Below, piece by piece: positions 8,435 to 19,409 of a stretch of DNA of 64,000 bases (its first letter is position 1; each line of letters opens with the position of its first letter). The position numbers and the translations under genes are program-made. The notes under the pieces are model-generated. The model was not told the origin of the DNA and ran no database searches. It saw only the letters and a list, made by a program, of their open reading frames with translations. Source of the DNA: Helicobacter sp. (GTDB taxonomy: Bacteria > Campylobacterota > Campylobacteria > Campylobacterales > Helicobacteraceae); the NCBI GenBank assembly GCA_022766795.1, contig JALEPE010000097.1:27581-91580 (forward strand), given 5' to 3'.

Positions 8435-9280
8435 ATGCAAATCAACTCATCTATGTCAATCTTACAAAATAGTTATTTGTATCAGTCTAGCAATGCTGTC
8501 AATTCTGCACAAAATACGGAGTCCAAACAGAGTCTTTTAAATGAAGATTCTAACATTCAGGATTCCACACAAAACACAAACAAAACACAAAATACGGAAT
8601 CGCAATTTGGAGAAAAAGCCCCAAATGGCGAAACCTTAGATCCACAGCAAACACAAGCGCTTAATGAGTTAAAAGCAATCGATAGAAATGTCCGTGCGCA
8701 CGAGGCAGCGCATGTTGGAGCGGGCGGAGGTGTAGTTGCTGGAGGGGCTTCTTATACTTATACGCGTGGTCCAGATGGGCAGATGTATGCAACCGCAGGT
8801 GAAGTTCCAATTCGTATGCAAAAGGGAAAAACTCCTGAAGAGACAATACAAAATGCGCGTAGAATCATAGCAGCAGCAATGGCACCCTCTGATCCCAGCC
8901 CACAAGATTATAAAGTCGCTGCAAGTGCTGCACAAATGGAAGTGAGCGCAAGAGCGGAGCAGGCGCGTGAGAATGCAAAAGAAGTGGAAAAAACCATCAA
9001 GGGAGAGGATAATTCCACTAACGATTCTGCCCTACAAGATTCTAGTGTTACAAATAATGTAACCCAAAATAAAGAATCTAGCGATTCTGCAATGCCTCAA
9101 GAATCTCAAGGGGTAGGGTTTATCAATCAAGGTAAAAATTCCACACAAACTTCGGGCATTGTAATGCAAGAGATTCCAGCGCAACCAACTTCAGCAGCCG
9201 ATATGCGTATTTATGCCCTACAAAGTTATCAGGCTAACGCTTACACAAATAAAAGTCCATTCTTTGAAATTGCTGGTTAA
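8435..9280 (+). CDS. SprA-type putative metalloprotease (CJM1_0395-like family)
   Basis: 281 residues. Residues 1-75 and 195-260 are low-complexity, rich in N, Q, S and T. The conserved core (about 80-180) opens with a DRNVRAHEAAHVGAGGG segment holding an HExxH-like HEAAH, then a YTYTRGPDGQMYATAGEV segment and an alanine-rich helical part. This is the arrangement of the family annotated as putative metalloprotease CJM1_0395 or SprA-related. Proteolysis has not been shown as far as I know. No signal peptide is seen. Confidence 0.7.
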   Translation: MQINSSMSILQNSYLYQSSNAVNSAQNTESKQSLLNEDSNIQDSTQNTNKTQNTESQFGEKAPNGETLDPQQTQALNELKAIDRNVRAHEAAHVGAGGGVVAGGASYTYTRGPDGQMYATAGEVPIRMQKGKTPEETIQNARRIIAAAMAPSDPSPQDYKVAASAAQMEVSARAEQARENAKEVEKTIKGEDNSTNDSALQDSSVTNNVTQNKESSDSAMPQESQGVGFINQGKNSTQTSGIVMQEIPAQPTSAADMRIYALQSYQANAYTNKSPFFEIAG

Positions 9281-9346
9281 TCCTTAAGCTAACCTTTTTA
9301 GTGTTGGGCTTATCATTATTTCTATTTTTAAAAATCAAGGAAAAAT

Positions 9347-10249
9347 ATGCGAATTGTTTTTATGGGAACGCCCGATTATGCGGCTGTAATTTTGGAATCC
9401 TTATTGGAATCGCACGAAATTTGTGCTTTGGTTTGCCAAGAGGACAAAAGGGCAGGGCGTGATATGCGCCTTAAAGCTCCCGCTACAAAAGAGTTGCTAC
9501 AAAGTCGCTCCCTAAAAATTCCAATCTTCCAACCTAAAATATTAGATAGAGCATTTGCAGAGGAATTGGCTGCATTGCAATGCGATATTATTATTGTTGC
9601 AGCGTATGGCAAGATTCTGCCTAAAGCTGTTTTAGATATTGCACCCTGCATCAATCTTCACGCTTCTATTTTGCCTAAATTCCGAGGTGCAAGTCCAATC
9701 CAGCAAAGCATTTTACAGGGTGAAAAATATTTTGGTGTGAGTGTAATGCAAATGCAAGAAGGGTTGGATTGCGGAGAGATTCTAGGTTTTAAAGTGATAC
9801 CCAACACACAGCAAAATGCGATTGAGCTTTTTGCGAGTTTAGCAAAAATGGCTGGAGAATTGACTTTGGAATACCTAGAAAGATTTAAGACAATCAAGCC
9901 ATTAGCACAGATTGATGCAGATTGCAGTTATTGCAAGAAAATTAAAAAAGAATGGGGCTTGGTAGAGTTTGATTGTGCGCAAAGTTTAGTGCGTAAATCC
10001 TTAGCATATAGTGGTTGGCCAGAGATTTATTTGCAAAGCGGTTTAAAATTAAAAAAACTCACATTAAAAGAATCACAAGAAGCGCATACAAAGGGTAAAA
10101 TTTTAGCAATGAGAGAAAATGAAATCTGCGTAGGATGTAATAAAGGAAGCATATGGATTGCAGCATTGCAAGCCCCATCTAAAAAAGAAATGTCAGCTTA
10201 TGCGTATGTGCAAGGCAAACGCTTAAAGGTAGGGGATATTTTAGAATGA
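9347..10249 (+). CDS. fmt: Methionyl-tRNA formyltransferase
   Basis: Formylates initiator Met-tRNA using 10-formyl-THF. 300 residues. N-terminal MRIVFMGTPDYAAVILESLL, catalytic NLHASILPKFRGASPIQ (near residue 104; Asn-His pair) and GLDCGEI (near 142) are visible, with a C-terminal tRNA-binding domain. RBS AAGGAAAA precedes the ATG. Its stop overlaps the birA start (ATGATG). Confidence 0.96.
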   Translation: MRIVFMGTPDYAAVILESLLESHEICALVCQEDKRAGRDMRLKAPATKELLQSRSLKIPIFQPKILDRAFAEELAALQCDIIIVAAYGKILPKAVLDIAPCINLHASILPKFRGASPIQQSILQGEKYFGVSVMQMQEGLDCGEILGFKVIPNTQQNAIELFASLAKMAGELTLEYLERFKTIKPLAQIDADCSYCKKIKKEWGLVEFDCAQSLVRKSLAYSGWPEIYLQSGLKLKKLTLKESQEAHTKGKILAMRENEICVGCNKGSIWIAALQAPSKKEMSAYAYVQGKRLKVGDILE

Positions 10250-10893
10250 TGCAAGTATTACATTTTGAATGTTTAGAATCTACGCAGTTATATTTAAATC
10301 AGCAAATTCGCACACAGACATTAAGTGCGCCGGTTATAGTTATAGCAGATAAGCAAAGTAGAGGCATCGGGAGTCGTGGTAATGTGTGGGAGAATGTGAA
10401 AGAAGGGCTATATTTTTCCTTTGCAATTCCACTTAGTATGTTGCCACAAGACTTGCCTTTAGAAGCCATATCTATTTATATGGGCTTTATTTTTAAAGAA
10501 ATTTTGAAAAATAAGGGTTCAGAAATTTGGTTAAAGTGGCCTAATGATTTATATGTGGGGGAGAAAAAGGCAGGGGGCATACTTTGCAGCAAGATTGATG
10601 CGGTGATTTTAGTAGGGATTGGAATCAATTTAGAAGTTAGCGATGTGCGCTTTGGAGCATTGGATATTAAGATTTCAAAAGAGAGTATATTAGAATCTCT
10701 CATTGAAATTTTAGAAAACTCAATAAAAAAGTTGAGTTGGAAGCAAATTTTTAGTAAATATGCGTTAGAATTCCCATTAAATTTTAGTTATAGTTTTCAT
10801 CATAAAGGAAAAATTGTATCTATGTGCGATTCCGTATTGTGCGATGATGGTGCAATTCTTATTGCTGGTGAAAAAGTGTATAGTTTAAGATAG
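10246..10893 (+). CDS. birA: Biotin--[acetyl-CoA-carboxylase] ligase
   Basis: Attaches biotin to the acetyl-CoA carboxylase carrier subunit. 215 residues: catalytic domain only, without the N-terminal DNA-binding domain of E. coli BirA, so a regulator role is unlikely. KQSRGIGSRGNVW (near residue 37) is the biotin/AMP loop and LKWPNDLYVGEKKAGGIL (near 97) carries the catalytic Lys. The C-terminal SH3-like domain is short. Coupled to fmt by a 4-base overlap. Confidence 0.9.
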   Translation: MMQVLHFECLESTQLYLNQQIRTQTLSAPVIVIADKQSRGIGSRGNVWENVKEGLYFSFAIPLSMLPQDLPLEAISIYMGFIFKEILKNKGSEIWLKWPNDLYVGEKKAGGILCSKIDAVILVGIGINLEVSDVRFGALDIKISKESILESLIEILENSIKKLSWKQIFSKYALEFPLNFSYSFHHKGKIVSMCDSVLCDDGAILIAGEKVYSLR

Positions 10894-10905
10894 GGGAGTT
10901 TAAAT

Positions 10906-11694
10906 ATGTGTGAAGTGATTTGTATTGCAAATCAAAAAGGCGGTGTGGGTAAGACAACGACAGCCGTGAATTTGGCAGCTTCTCTTGCTGTTGAAGAAAA
11001 ACGCGTATTGTTGATTGACGCAGACCCACAAGCGAATGCTACGACAAGTTTAGGCTTCCACCGCAATAGTATTGAGTTTAATATTTATCATGTTTTAATT
11101 GGCACAAAAAGATTGTCGCAAATTATCCAAAAGACTTCAATTCCCACTTTGCATTTAGCGCCATCAAATATTGGTTTAGTTGGGATTGAAAAGGAATTTT
11201 ATAACCATAAGCGCAATGGTAGAGAATTGATTTTAAAGAAAAAAATTGAAGATGTGTTAGATGCGTATGATTACATCATTGTTGATTCTCCGCCCGCACT
11301 TGGTCCTTTGACAATCAATGCGCTTTCTGCTTCAAACTCTGTGATTATCCCCATTCAGTGCGAATTTTTTGCGCTAGAGGGATTGGCGCAACTTCTAAAT
11401 ACTATTAAAATTTTGCGCAAAGAAATTAATCCAAACTTAGAAATTAAGGGATTATTGCCGACAATGTATAGCGCGCAAAATAATCTTTCGCGTCAAGTTT
11501 ATGCGGATTTAGTGCAGCACTTTGATGGACAATTAATTAAAGAACGGCAATCCAATGTTGCCATTGCGATTCCACGCAACATTAAACTTGCAGAATCTCC
11601 GAGCTTTGGTAAGCCTGTAATTTTGTATGATGTGCGCTCACAAGGGAATATGGCATACCAAAATCTTGCGCGTGCGATTTTAGAGGGAGCTTAA
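10906..11694 (+). CDS. parA: Chromosome-partitioning ATPase ParA (Soj)
   Basis: 262 residues. Deviant Walker A KGGVGKTTTAVNLA near residue 11, ADPQANATTSLGF near 40 and DYIIVDSPPALG (Walker B) near 120. Works with ParB to segregate the chromosome origin region. The stop overlaps the parB ATG by one base. The par genes lie directly upstream of the ATP synthase operon, the arrangement familiar from epsilonproteobacteria. Confidence 0.95.
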   Translation: MCEVICIANQKGGVGKTTTAVNLAASLAVEEKRVLLIDADPQANATTSLGFHRNSIEFNIYHVLIGTKRLSQIIQKTSIPTLHLAPSNIGLVGIEKEFYNHKRNGRELILKKKIEDVLDAYDYIIVDSPPALGPLTINALSASNSVIIPIQCEFFALEGLAQLLNTIKILRKEINPNLEIKGLLPTMYSAQNNLSRQVYADLVQHFDGQLIKERQSNVAIAIPRNIKLAESPSFGKPVILYDVRSQGNMAYQNLARAILEGA

Positions 11695-12584
11695 TGGCAA
11701 AAAAAAGTGTGGGGCTTGGACGCGGTCTAAGTGCAATCTTGGAAGAGGTTGAAGAAGCATACCAAAATGACTTGCAGGATAAATCAGGCTTAGTTATTGA
11801 AATTGACATTGACAGGATTAAACCCAATCCTTTACAACCGCGTAAAATCTTTGATGATGCTTCTTTACAAGAATTGGCAACTTCTATTGAAGAGCATGGA
11901 TTATTGCAGCCCATTTTAGTTTGTGAGGATAGCAAGGATACAGAGCATTATTTTCTCATCGCAGGTGAGCGCCGTTTGCGTGCAAGTAAATTGGCTAAAA
12001 AAGACAGCATCAAGGCGATTGTTGTCGATGTGCAAGAGGAAAAATTGCGCGAGTTAGCGTTGATTGAAAATATCCAACGTGAAGATTTAAATCCTATTGA
12101 TTTAGCAAGATCTTATAAAGAACTCATAGAGGATTATGGAATCACACACGAGGAAGTAGCAAAGCGACTATCAAAATCACGTGCGCAAATCACAAATACT
12201 CTACGCTTATTAGAGTTAAACCCCGATGTGCAAAATTTAATTTTAGAAAACAAAATTTCTCAAGGGCACGCTAAAATCCTAGTTACATTATCCAAAGACG
12301 AGCAAAGTTTGGTTGCAAACTCTGTTATAGGGCAAAAATTAAGTGTGCATGATACAGAAAAAATTGTTAAAAACTTTAAAGAAAATAAAGATTCTAAAGT
12401 CTCTCTTTCTGCAAAAATCTATACACAATCATCTCTAAATCAAGATTCCATCATTGCTTTAAATAAATATTGTGACACATTAAAAAGCTATGGCATCAAG
12501 GCAAAAATTCAAAAAAATAAGTGTATTGTAGAGTTTAGTAACGACGAGGAGGTGAAAAAGTTTAGTAAAATTTTACCAATATAA
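11694..12584 (+). CDS. parB: Chromosome-partitioning protein ParB (Spo0J)
   Basis: 296 residues. N-terminal GLGRGLSAILEE box (ParA contact), the CTP-binding core with IKPNPLQPRKIF and AGERRLRASKLA (near residues 86-97), then a helix-turn-helix (THEEVAKRLSKSRAQITNTL) for parS binding, and a C-terminal dimerisation region. I saw no obvious parS palindrome nearby. Confidence 0.95.
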   Translation: MAKKSVGLGRGLSAILEEVEEAYQNDLQDKSGLVIEIDIDRIKPNPLQPRKIFDDASLQELATSIEEHGLLQPILVCEDSKDTEHYFLIAGERRLRASKLAKKDSIKAIVVDVQEEKLRELALIENIQREDLNPIDLARSYKELIEDYGITHEEVAKRLSKSRAQITNTLRLLELNPDVQNLILENKISQGHAKILVTLSKDEQSLVANSVIGQKLSVHDTEKIVKNFKENKDSKVSLSAKIYTQSSLNQDSIIALNKYCDTLKSYGIKAKIQKNKCIVEFSNDEEVKKFSKILPI

Positions 12585-12614
12585 AGTTTTTAAGAAAAAC
12601 TTAGAAAAAGTCGT

Positions 12615-12622
12615 GATAAAAT
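12615..12622 (+). promoter_or_regulatory. Possible -10 box for the ATP synthase operon
   Basis: GATAAAAT preceded by TCGT, 30 bases before the atpF' ATG, in the 68-base gap after parB. Suggests the atp genes can be transcribed apart from the par genes. Confidence 0.4.
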
Positions 12623-12652
12623 AAAGCTTATTTTAAAAAGAAAGGAGTGCAA

Positions 12653-13078
12653 ATGACTATTATCCCAACTCCTTGGGTAATGGCACTGGTTTTTGTTGTG
12701 TTTCTTATGTTAGTGTATTTATTGAATCGTATGCTATATAAGCCTTTGCTTGGCTTTATGGATACGCGCGATGCATCTATCAAGAAAGATAGCGAAGGCA
12801 TAGAGGGAAATGCAGCGGATATTAAGGCTTTACAAAAGCAAGCTGATGATATTCTACAACGTGCGAGAGAAGAAGCGGCGTTAATCAAAAACAAAGCTCA
12901 AGAAAGTGCAAAGCAAGCCTCAGAGATGAAAATTTCTCAAAAAAAAGATGAGTTAGCACAAAAATACAGCGAGTTTATGACTGGTTTGGAAGAAGAAAGA
13001 GTAAAGCTTAAAACGGCATTGCACTCAGAGATTCCACTCTTTAAATCTGGCTTACAAGCTAAGCTTGGTAAAATGTAG
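12653..13078 (+). CDS. atpF': F0F1 ATP synthase subunit b'
   Basis: 141 residues from the ATG at 12653. I prefer this to the GTG at 12647 because the RBS AAAGGAG (12641-12647) overlaps that GTG and is correctly spaced 5 bases from the ATG. One N-terminal membrane helix (VMALVFVVFLMLVYLLN), then a long charged helix rich in K, E and A forming half of the b/b' peripheral stalk. First gene of atpF'-F-H-A-G-D-C. Confidence 0.9.
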   Translation: MTIIPTPWVMALVFVVFLMLVYLLNRMLYKPLLGFMDTRDASIKKDSEGIEGNAADIKALQKQADDILQRAREEAALIKNKAQESAKQASEMKISQKKDELAQKYSEFMTGLEEERVKLKTALHSEIPLFKSGLQAKLGKM

Positions 13079-13090
13079 GAGGAGAATGTT

Positions 13091-13603
13091 ATGAAACACA
13101 AAACATATCTTTTGCCATTAGTGTTTGCTCCTGCTATGCTGTTTGCAGCAGATGGAGCGAATTACGATATTATTGAGCGGACAATTAACTTTGTGATATT
13201 CTTCGCCCTTGTGTATTATTTTGCAGCAGATGCAATTAAAAATACATTTAAAGCGCGTAGAGACGAAATTGCAAATTCTTTAGCAAAAATTCAGGAAAAA
13301 TTACAAGATTCTAAAAAAGCAAAAGACAGAGCACTTAATCAACTTGAAGAAGCAAAAAGAGTAGCACACGATATTGTTGAAACTGCACATAAGGAATCTG
13401 TAATTGTTGTACAAAAAATTGAAGAATCTACAAAAATGGAACTTGAAAACTTGGTGCGTCAATACAATGATCGCATTGCATTTGAACAAAGAAAAGTTGA
13501 AAAAATGGTTATAGATGAGATTCTTTCTGAATTCTTAAATAAAGATTCTGTGGTACTAAGCAAAGATGTCTTGGCACAATCTTTATTGAAAAAGGCGGCA
13601 TAA
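13091..13603 (+). CDS. atpF: F0F1 ATP synthase subunit b
   Basis: 170 residues. A hydrophobic N-terminus that could be a cleaved signal (TYLLPLVFAPAMLFAADG) precedes a membrane segment near residues 35-52 (INFVIFFALVYYFAADAI). The rest is a charged alpha-helix, the second half of the peripheral stalk. Its stop abuts the atpH ATG. Confidence 0.9.
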   Translation: MKHKTYLLPLVFAPAMLFAADGANYDIIERTINFVIFFALVYYFAADAIKNTFKARRDEIANSLAKIQEKLQDSKKAKDRALNQLEEAKRVAHDIVETAHKESVIVVQKIEESTKMELENLVRQYNDRIAFEQRKVEKMVIDEILSEFLNKDSVVLSKDVLAQSLLKKAA

Positions 13604-14140
13604 ATGAAAGATCTCATTGCAAAACGTTATATTAAAGCATTAGCAAGTTCAGCCACACAAAAAGAATTGGAAGAAATGGCTTCTCTTTTAGGAAAGCTTG
13701 CAGGCGCAACAGCGATTGCGAAGTTTAGAGAAATTATAGAATCCCCTTATGTGGAACGCACACAAAAGGTAGATTTTATTTTGCAAAAAATCTTGGATGA
13801 TACCGCTAGTTTAAAGTTTGCAAATTTTATCAAAGTTTTAGCAAATCATAAGAGACTAGATTTATTTGAAGAGCTTTACGTAGAGTTATCATCTTATCTA
13901 GCAGCGTTAAATAAAGAATATATTGCACAACTTTTTGTCAAGGAAGCATATAGCGATTCTGTTTTAAAAGAGATTGAAAACAAATTTAGTCAAAAACTTG
14001 GCGTCAATCTTTTACTTAAACAACAGATTGTAGAAAATGCTGGAATTAAGTTAGTGGTAGAGGATTTAGGCGTTGAAGTTTCTTTTTCTCAAGAGAAATT
14101 CATTAATGATTTACGCAATCATATTTTAAAAGCATTTTAA
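13604..14140 (+). CDS. atpH: F0F1 ATP synthase subunit delta
   Basis: 178 residues. N-terminal helical domain (IAKRYIKALASSATQKELEEM) that sits on top of the alpha3beta3 hexamer, and C-terminal segment ending VEVSFSQEKFINDLRNHILK. Links the b/b' stalk to F1. Starts one base after the atpF stop. Confidence 0.92.
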   Translation: MKDLIAKRYIKALASSATQKELEEMASLLGKLAGATAIAKFREIIESPYVERTQKVDFILQKILDDTASLKFANFIKVLANHKRLDLFEELYVELSSYLAALNKEYIAQLFVKEAYSDSVLKEIENKFSQKLGVNLLLKQQIVENAGIKLVVEDLGVEVSFSQEKFINDLRNHILKAF

Positions 14141-14159
14141 TTTTTGATAAGGAGTAGCA

Positions 14160-15674
14160 GTGGTAGCAAAATTACAAGCAGATGAAATTAGTTCAATCAT
14201 CAAAGAAAGAATTGATAATTTTGAACTTGATTTGGATATTGCACAAACAGGTAAAGTTGTCGCATATGCAGATGGCGTTGCAAAAGTTTATGGTCTTAAA
14301 AACGCGATGAGCTATGAAATGGTTGAATTTGACACAGGCGATAAAGGACTCGCATCAAGTCTTGAAGAAGGTAGTGTGGGTGTTGTTGTTCTAGGTGCTG
14401 GACGCGAGATTAAAGAGGGAACTTCCGTTAAACGTCTTGGTAAACTCTTACGTGTTCCTGTTGGTGATGGAATGATGGGGCGTGTTGTTAATGCGCTTGG
14501 AGAGCCCATTGATGGCAAGGGTGCAGTGGAAGCTAAAGAATATCGCTTTATGGAAGAAAAAGCTCCGGGAATTATGGCGAGAAAATCCGTTCATGAGCCA
14601 TTACAAACAGGTTTAAAAGCGATTGATGCGCTTGTGCCAATTGGTCGCGGACAAAGAGAGTTGATTATTGGTGATAGACAGACAGGAAAAACAACCGTTG
14701 CTATTGACACAATTATTAATCAAAAAGGGCAAGATGTTGTTTGCATCTATGTGGCAATTGGACAAAAAGAATCTACCGTTGCACAGGTTGTTAGAAAGCT
14801 AGAAGAACACGGGGCTATGGAATATACAATTATTGTTAATGCTCCAGCGTCCGATTCTGCCGCAATGCAATACCTTGCGCCTTATGCTGGTGTAACAATG
14901 GGTGAATATTTTAGGGATAATGGCAGACATGCGCTTATCGTGTATGATGATTTGAGTAAGCACGCTGTTGCATACCGCGAAATGTCTTTGATTCTTAGAC
15001 GCCCTCCGGGTCGTGAAGCATTCCCGGGAGATGTATTCTATTTGCACTCCAGATTGCTAGAACGTGCGGCAAAAGTTAGTGATGAATTAGGTGCTGGTTC
15101 TTTGACTGCATTACCTATTATTGAAACACAAGCAGGGGATGTTGCAGCGTATATTCCTACAAATGTTATCTCCATTACGGATGGGCAAATCTTCTTGGAA
15201 ACAGATTTATTTAATTCAGGGATTCGTCCGGCAATCAATGTTGGTTTATCTGTTTCTCGTGTTGGGGGTGCAGCGCAAATTAAAGCAACTAAGCAAGTGT
15301 CTGGTACATTAAGACTTGACCTTGCACAATATAGAGAATTACAGGCGTTTGCACAATTTGCGTCAGACTTAGATGAGTCAAGTAGGAAGCAACTAGATAG
15401 GGGACAGAGAATGGTAGAAGTTTTGAAACAGCCACCTTATTCTCCATTACCGATTGAACGTCAAGTTGTGATTATCTTTGCAGGTGCTAGAGGATATATG
15501 GATGATGTGTCCGTTGCGCACATTACAAAATTTGAAGCAGATTTGTATCCATTCTTGGAGGCAAAATATCCGCAAATTTTTGAAGATATTCGTTCCAAGA
15601 AAATGTTAGATAAAGATATTGAGGAAACACTTTGCAAAGCCCTAGAAGAATTTAAGTCTAGTTTTGCTGTATAG
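14160..15674 (+). CDS. atpA: F0F1 ATP synthase subunit alpha
   Basis: 504 residues with a GTG start after RBS AAGGAG. Walker [14 protein letters not shown] near residues 169-181 and the alpha signature near 360-375 ([14 protein letters not shown]). Regulatory nucleotide-binding subunit of F1. Gene order atpH-A-G-D-C is standard; subunits a and c are not in this window. Confidence 0.98.
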   Translation: MVAKLQADEISSIIKERIDNFELDLDIAQTGKVVAYADGVAKVYGLKNAMSYEMVEFDTGDKGLASSLEEGSVGVVVLGAGREIKEGTSVKRLGKLLRVPVGDGMMGRVVNALGEPIDGKGAVEAKEYRFMEEKAPGIMARKSVHEPLQTGLKAIDALVPIGRGQRELIIGDRQTGKTTVAIDTIINQKGQDVVCIYVAIGQKESTVAQVVRKLEEHGAMEYTIIVNAPASDSAAMQYLAPYAGVTMGEYFRDNGRHALIVYDDLSKHAVAYREMSLILRRPPGREAFPGDVFYLHSRLLERAAKVSDELGAGSLTALPIIETQAGDVAAYIPTNVISITDGQIFLETDLFNSGIRPAINVGLSVSRVGGAAQIKATKQVSGTLRLDLAQYRELQAFAQFASDLDESSRKQLDRGQRMVEVLKQPPYSPLPIERQVVIIFAGARGYMDDVSVAHITKFEADLYPFLEAKYPQIFEDIRSKKMLDKDIEETLCKALEEFKSSFAV

Positions 15675-15687
15675 ATAGGGAGTTGTT

Positions 15688-16575
15688 ATGGGAAACAACC
15701 TAAAGGATATTAGAAAGCAGATTTCAAGTGTTTTAAACACGCAAAAAACAACGCGTGCAATGAAGCTTGTATCCACTTCTAAACTTAAAAAAGCTGATGA
15801 AATGGCAAGACGTTCTAGAATGTATGCCACTAAAATCGTAGAAGTTTTAGAAGAAATCAAAGCAAAAGTTGCAAGCGGGGATAATGTGCAAGATAATCCT
15901 TATTTTGGAGCAGGAAATAAGGATTCGAAACTTGTTGATATTATTTTAGTAACTGCTGATAAAGGGCTTTGTGGTGGTTTTAATATTAATACCATTAAGG
16001 AAGTCAATCGTATTATTGCTGAGCATAAGGAGCGCAATATGAAGGTGCGTTTGCGTGTTATTGGCAAGAAAGCTATTGAGTATTATAAATTCAACGAAAT
16101 TGAAGTGCTAGATAGCATTATTGGCTTAAGTGCTACTCCGCAGTATGAAGAGGCTGCAGAGTTTGTAAATAAAGCAGTTGCAGATTATCTAAACGGAATA
16201 ACCTCAAAGGTTATTTTGGTGCATAATGGGTTTAAAAATATGATTGCACAGGAAATGAAAGTCAATCAACTTTTACCAATTGAGAATGTTACGGTGCCAG
16301 AAGAATGCACTTCTATTTTGGAAGTTGAACCCAATGAACAAGAAAATGAGATTCTACGCGCACTTGCGAGTAAATATGTAGAATTTAGTATGTATTATGC
16401 ACTTGTAGATTCTCTAGCGGCCGAGCATAGCGCAAGAATGCAAGCGATGGATGCCGCAACAAGCAATGCAGGAGAGTTAGCAAAAACTCTTACAATTGCC
16501 TACAACAAAGCAAGACAACAAGCAATCACAACGGAATTGGTAGAAATTAATACCGGCGTTGAGTCAATGAAATAA
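15688..16575 (+). CDS. atpG: F0F1 ATP synthase subunit gamma
   Basis: 295 residues. N-terminal rotor helix DIRKQISSVLNTQKTTRAMK (residues 6-25), central DKGLCGGFN segment near 91, and the conserved C-terminal helix ARQQAITTELVEI. Rotating shaft of F1. Confidence 0.96.
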   Translation: MGNNLKDIRKQISSVLNTQKTTRAMKLVSTSKLKKADEMARRSRMYATKIVEVLEEIKAKVASGDNVQDNPYFGAGNKDSKLVDIILVTADKGLCGGFNINTIKEVNRIIAEHKERNMKVRLRVIGKKAIEYYKFNEIEVLDSIIGLSATPQYEEAAEFVNKAVADYLNGITSKVILVHNGFKNMIAQEMKVNQLLPIENVTVPEECTSILEVEPNEQENEILRALASKYVEFSMYYALVDSLAAEHSARMQAMDAATSNAGELAKTLTIAYNKARQQAITTELVEINTGVESMK

Positions 16576-16587
16576 GGAGTATAGTAA

Positions 16588-18003
<1,416 letters not shown>

Positions 18004-18034
18004 TAAGTGCCTTTAAGCTTTTCAAGGAGAGTTA

Positions 18035-18427
18035 ATGGAAACCTTAAAATTAGACATTGTTACACCTGTAGGAAAGATATTTTCCAATAATGTAAAAAGT
18101 GTTACACTCCCCGGTGTAGAGGGTGAATTTGGAGTTTTACCTGGACATATTGGGATTGTAACAACATTAAATCCGGGTGTGATTGAGATTGAAAAAATTG
18201 ATGGTAAAAAAGAAATTGTTGCAATCAACTGGGGATACGCTAAGGTTGATGAAAAAAGTGTAGATATTTTAGCTGAAGGAGCAGTGGATATTAACGGGGA
18301 TAGCGAGAGTGAAATTGCTAAAGCGATTGCTAATGCAAAACAACTTTTAGAGGATTCCACTGATAATAATGTCGCTGTATCTATGGTTGTATCACGCATT
18401 GAAAATGTTGCAAAGAGTTCCCTGTGA
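18035..18427 (+). CDS. atpC: F0F1 ATP synthase subunit epsilon
   Basis: 130 residues. N-terminal beta-sandwich with LPGVEGEFGVLPGHIGIVTTL (residues 28 on) and a C-terminal helical hairpin, which can inhibit ATP hydrolysis. Its stop overlaps the tolQ GTG start (GTGA), so the Tol genes are coupled to the ATP synthase operon. Confidence 0.93.
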   Translation: METLKLDIVTPVGKIFSNNVKSVTLPGVEGEFGVLPGHIGIVTTLNPGVIEIEKIDGKKEIVAINWGYAKVDEKSVDILAEGAVDINGDSESEIAKAIANAKQLLEDSTDNNVAVSMVVSRIENVAKSSL

Positions 18428-18996
18428 GTCTTACAGGATTGCTAAACAACTACGGAACTACAACCGTAGTTGTTTTAGGCTGGCTTTCTATCTATTTCAT
18501 TTTGGTGCTTTGGATTTTTATCTACCGCTATTTTTCTATATCCTTAACATTATCGGGCGAAAAAAAATGCCTTGAGGCATTGGTAAATGGTCGTAATACA
18601 TTGCCTAAAAATTCCTTACTGGGATCTAATTTAATAGGCATTGATAAAAAGCTTACAGAACCTATGTTGCAATACGCATTAGATAAAGCAATCAAAGATG
18701 CAACAGTCGGCTTGACATTTTTAGCGATAGTTGCCTCTACTGCACCTTTTATTGGTTTATTTGGCACAGTGGTAGAGATTTTAGAAGCATTTTCTAAGCT
18801 TGGTGAGAATTCTAGGGCGACCCTAGACGTGATTGCTCCTATTATCTCTAAAGCACTTGTTGCAACAGCAACGGGAATCTTAACTGCAATTCCTGCATAT
18901 TCTTTTAATTTATTCTTAAAACGCAAAGTGTTTGAGCTAAACACCTATTTGCAGCTACAAATCAATATCGTGATTTCTCCAAAGTCTGCTATTTAG
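18424..18996 (+). CDS. tolQ: TolQ/ExbB-family proton channel
   Basis: 190 residues from a GTG overlapping atpC. Three membrane segments: near residues 14-36, about 95-120 (TVGLTFLAIVASTAPFIGLF) and about 140-162. Conserved GLFGTVVEILEAF and ATATGILTAIPAY segments of the MotA/TolQ/ExbB channel. Family members are often labelled exbB; the tolR-tolA-tolB-pal context argues for the Tol-Pal system that maintains the outer membrane during division. Confidence 0.85.
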   Translation: MSLTGLLNNYGTTTVVVLGWLSIYFILVLWIFIYRYFSISLTLSGEKKCLEALVNGRNTLPKNSLLGSNLIGIDKKLTEPMLQYALDKAIKDATVGLTFLAIVASTAPFIGLFGTVVEILEAFSKLGENSRATLDVIAPIISKALVATATGILTAIPAYSFNLFLKRKVFELNTYLQLQINIVISPKSAI

Positions 18997-19010
18997 CCTT
19001 AGGATTTTTT

Positions 19011-19409
19011 TTGAAAACACATTATAATTGGGACGAAACTCCAGAGTTAAACATCACGCCTTTAGTGGATATTATGTTAGTACTTCTAGCGATTCTTATG
19101 GTAACAGCCCCTGTGATTGTGTATCAAGAGGAAATTGCTTTACCGCAAGGCTCCAAAAGCGCAAAAGTAGAGCAAGATTCCAAAATTGAAATTCGCGTAG
19201 ATTTATCACGCAACATTTACCTCAAAGATGATGTGCTAACTTTTGATAGTTTTCCAGATGCTTTTGTGGTATTTGCAAATGCTTACGATAAAGAAACACA
19301 AGTATATATTAGGGCGGACAAAAACTTAAAATATGATGATGTGATTTATATTTTAAGAATCGCTAAACAAAGTGGATTTTCTAGGGTTTCACTTGTTACT
19401 GATGGCTAA
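19011..19409 (+). CDS. tolR: TolR/ExbD-family protein
   Basis: 132 residues with a TTG start (an A/T-rich leader, weak AGGA nearby). ELNITPLVDIMLVLLAILM near residues 9-27 is the ExbD/TolR membrane helix with the proton-pathway Asp. The periplasmic domain ends with YDDVIYILRIAKQSGFSRVS. Partner of TolQ. The last 8 bases overlap tolA. Confidence 0.86.
   Translation: MKTHYNWDETPELNITPLVDIMLVLLAILMVTAPVIVYQEEIALPQGSKSAKVEQDSKIEIRVDLSRNIYLKDDVLTFDSFPDAFVVFANAYDKETQVYIRADKNLKYDDVIYILRIAKQSGFSRVSLVTDG

Noticed and set aside
10906..12584. Plasmid or mobile origin suggested by parA-parB
   Set aside because: They sit in the conserved chromosomal fmt-birA-parA-parB-atp order; no replication initiator or transfer gene is nearby.
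19003..19012. T8 run before tolR as a phase-variation tract
   Set aside because: It lies upstream of the coding frame, is short, and AT runs of this length are common here.
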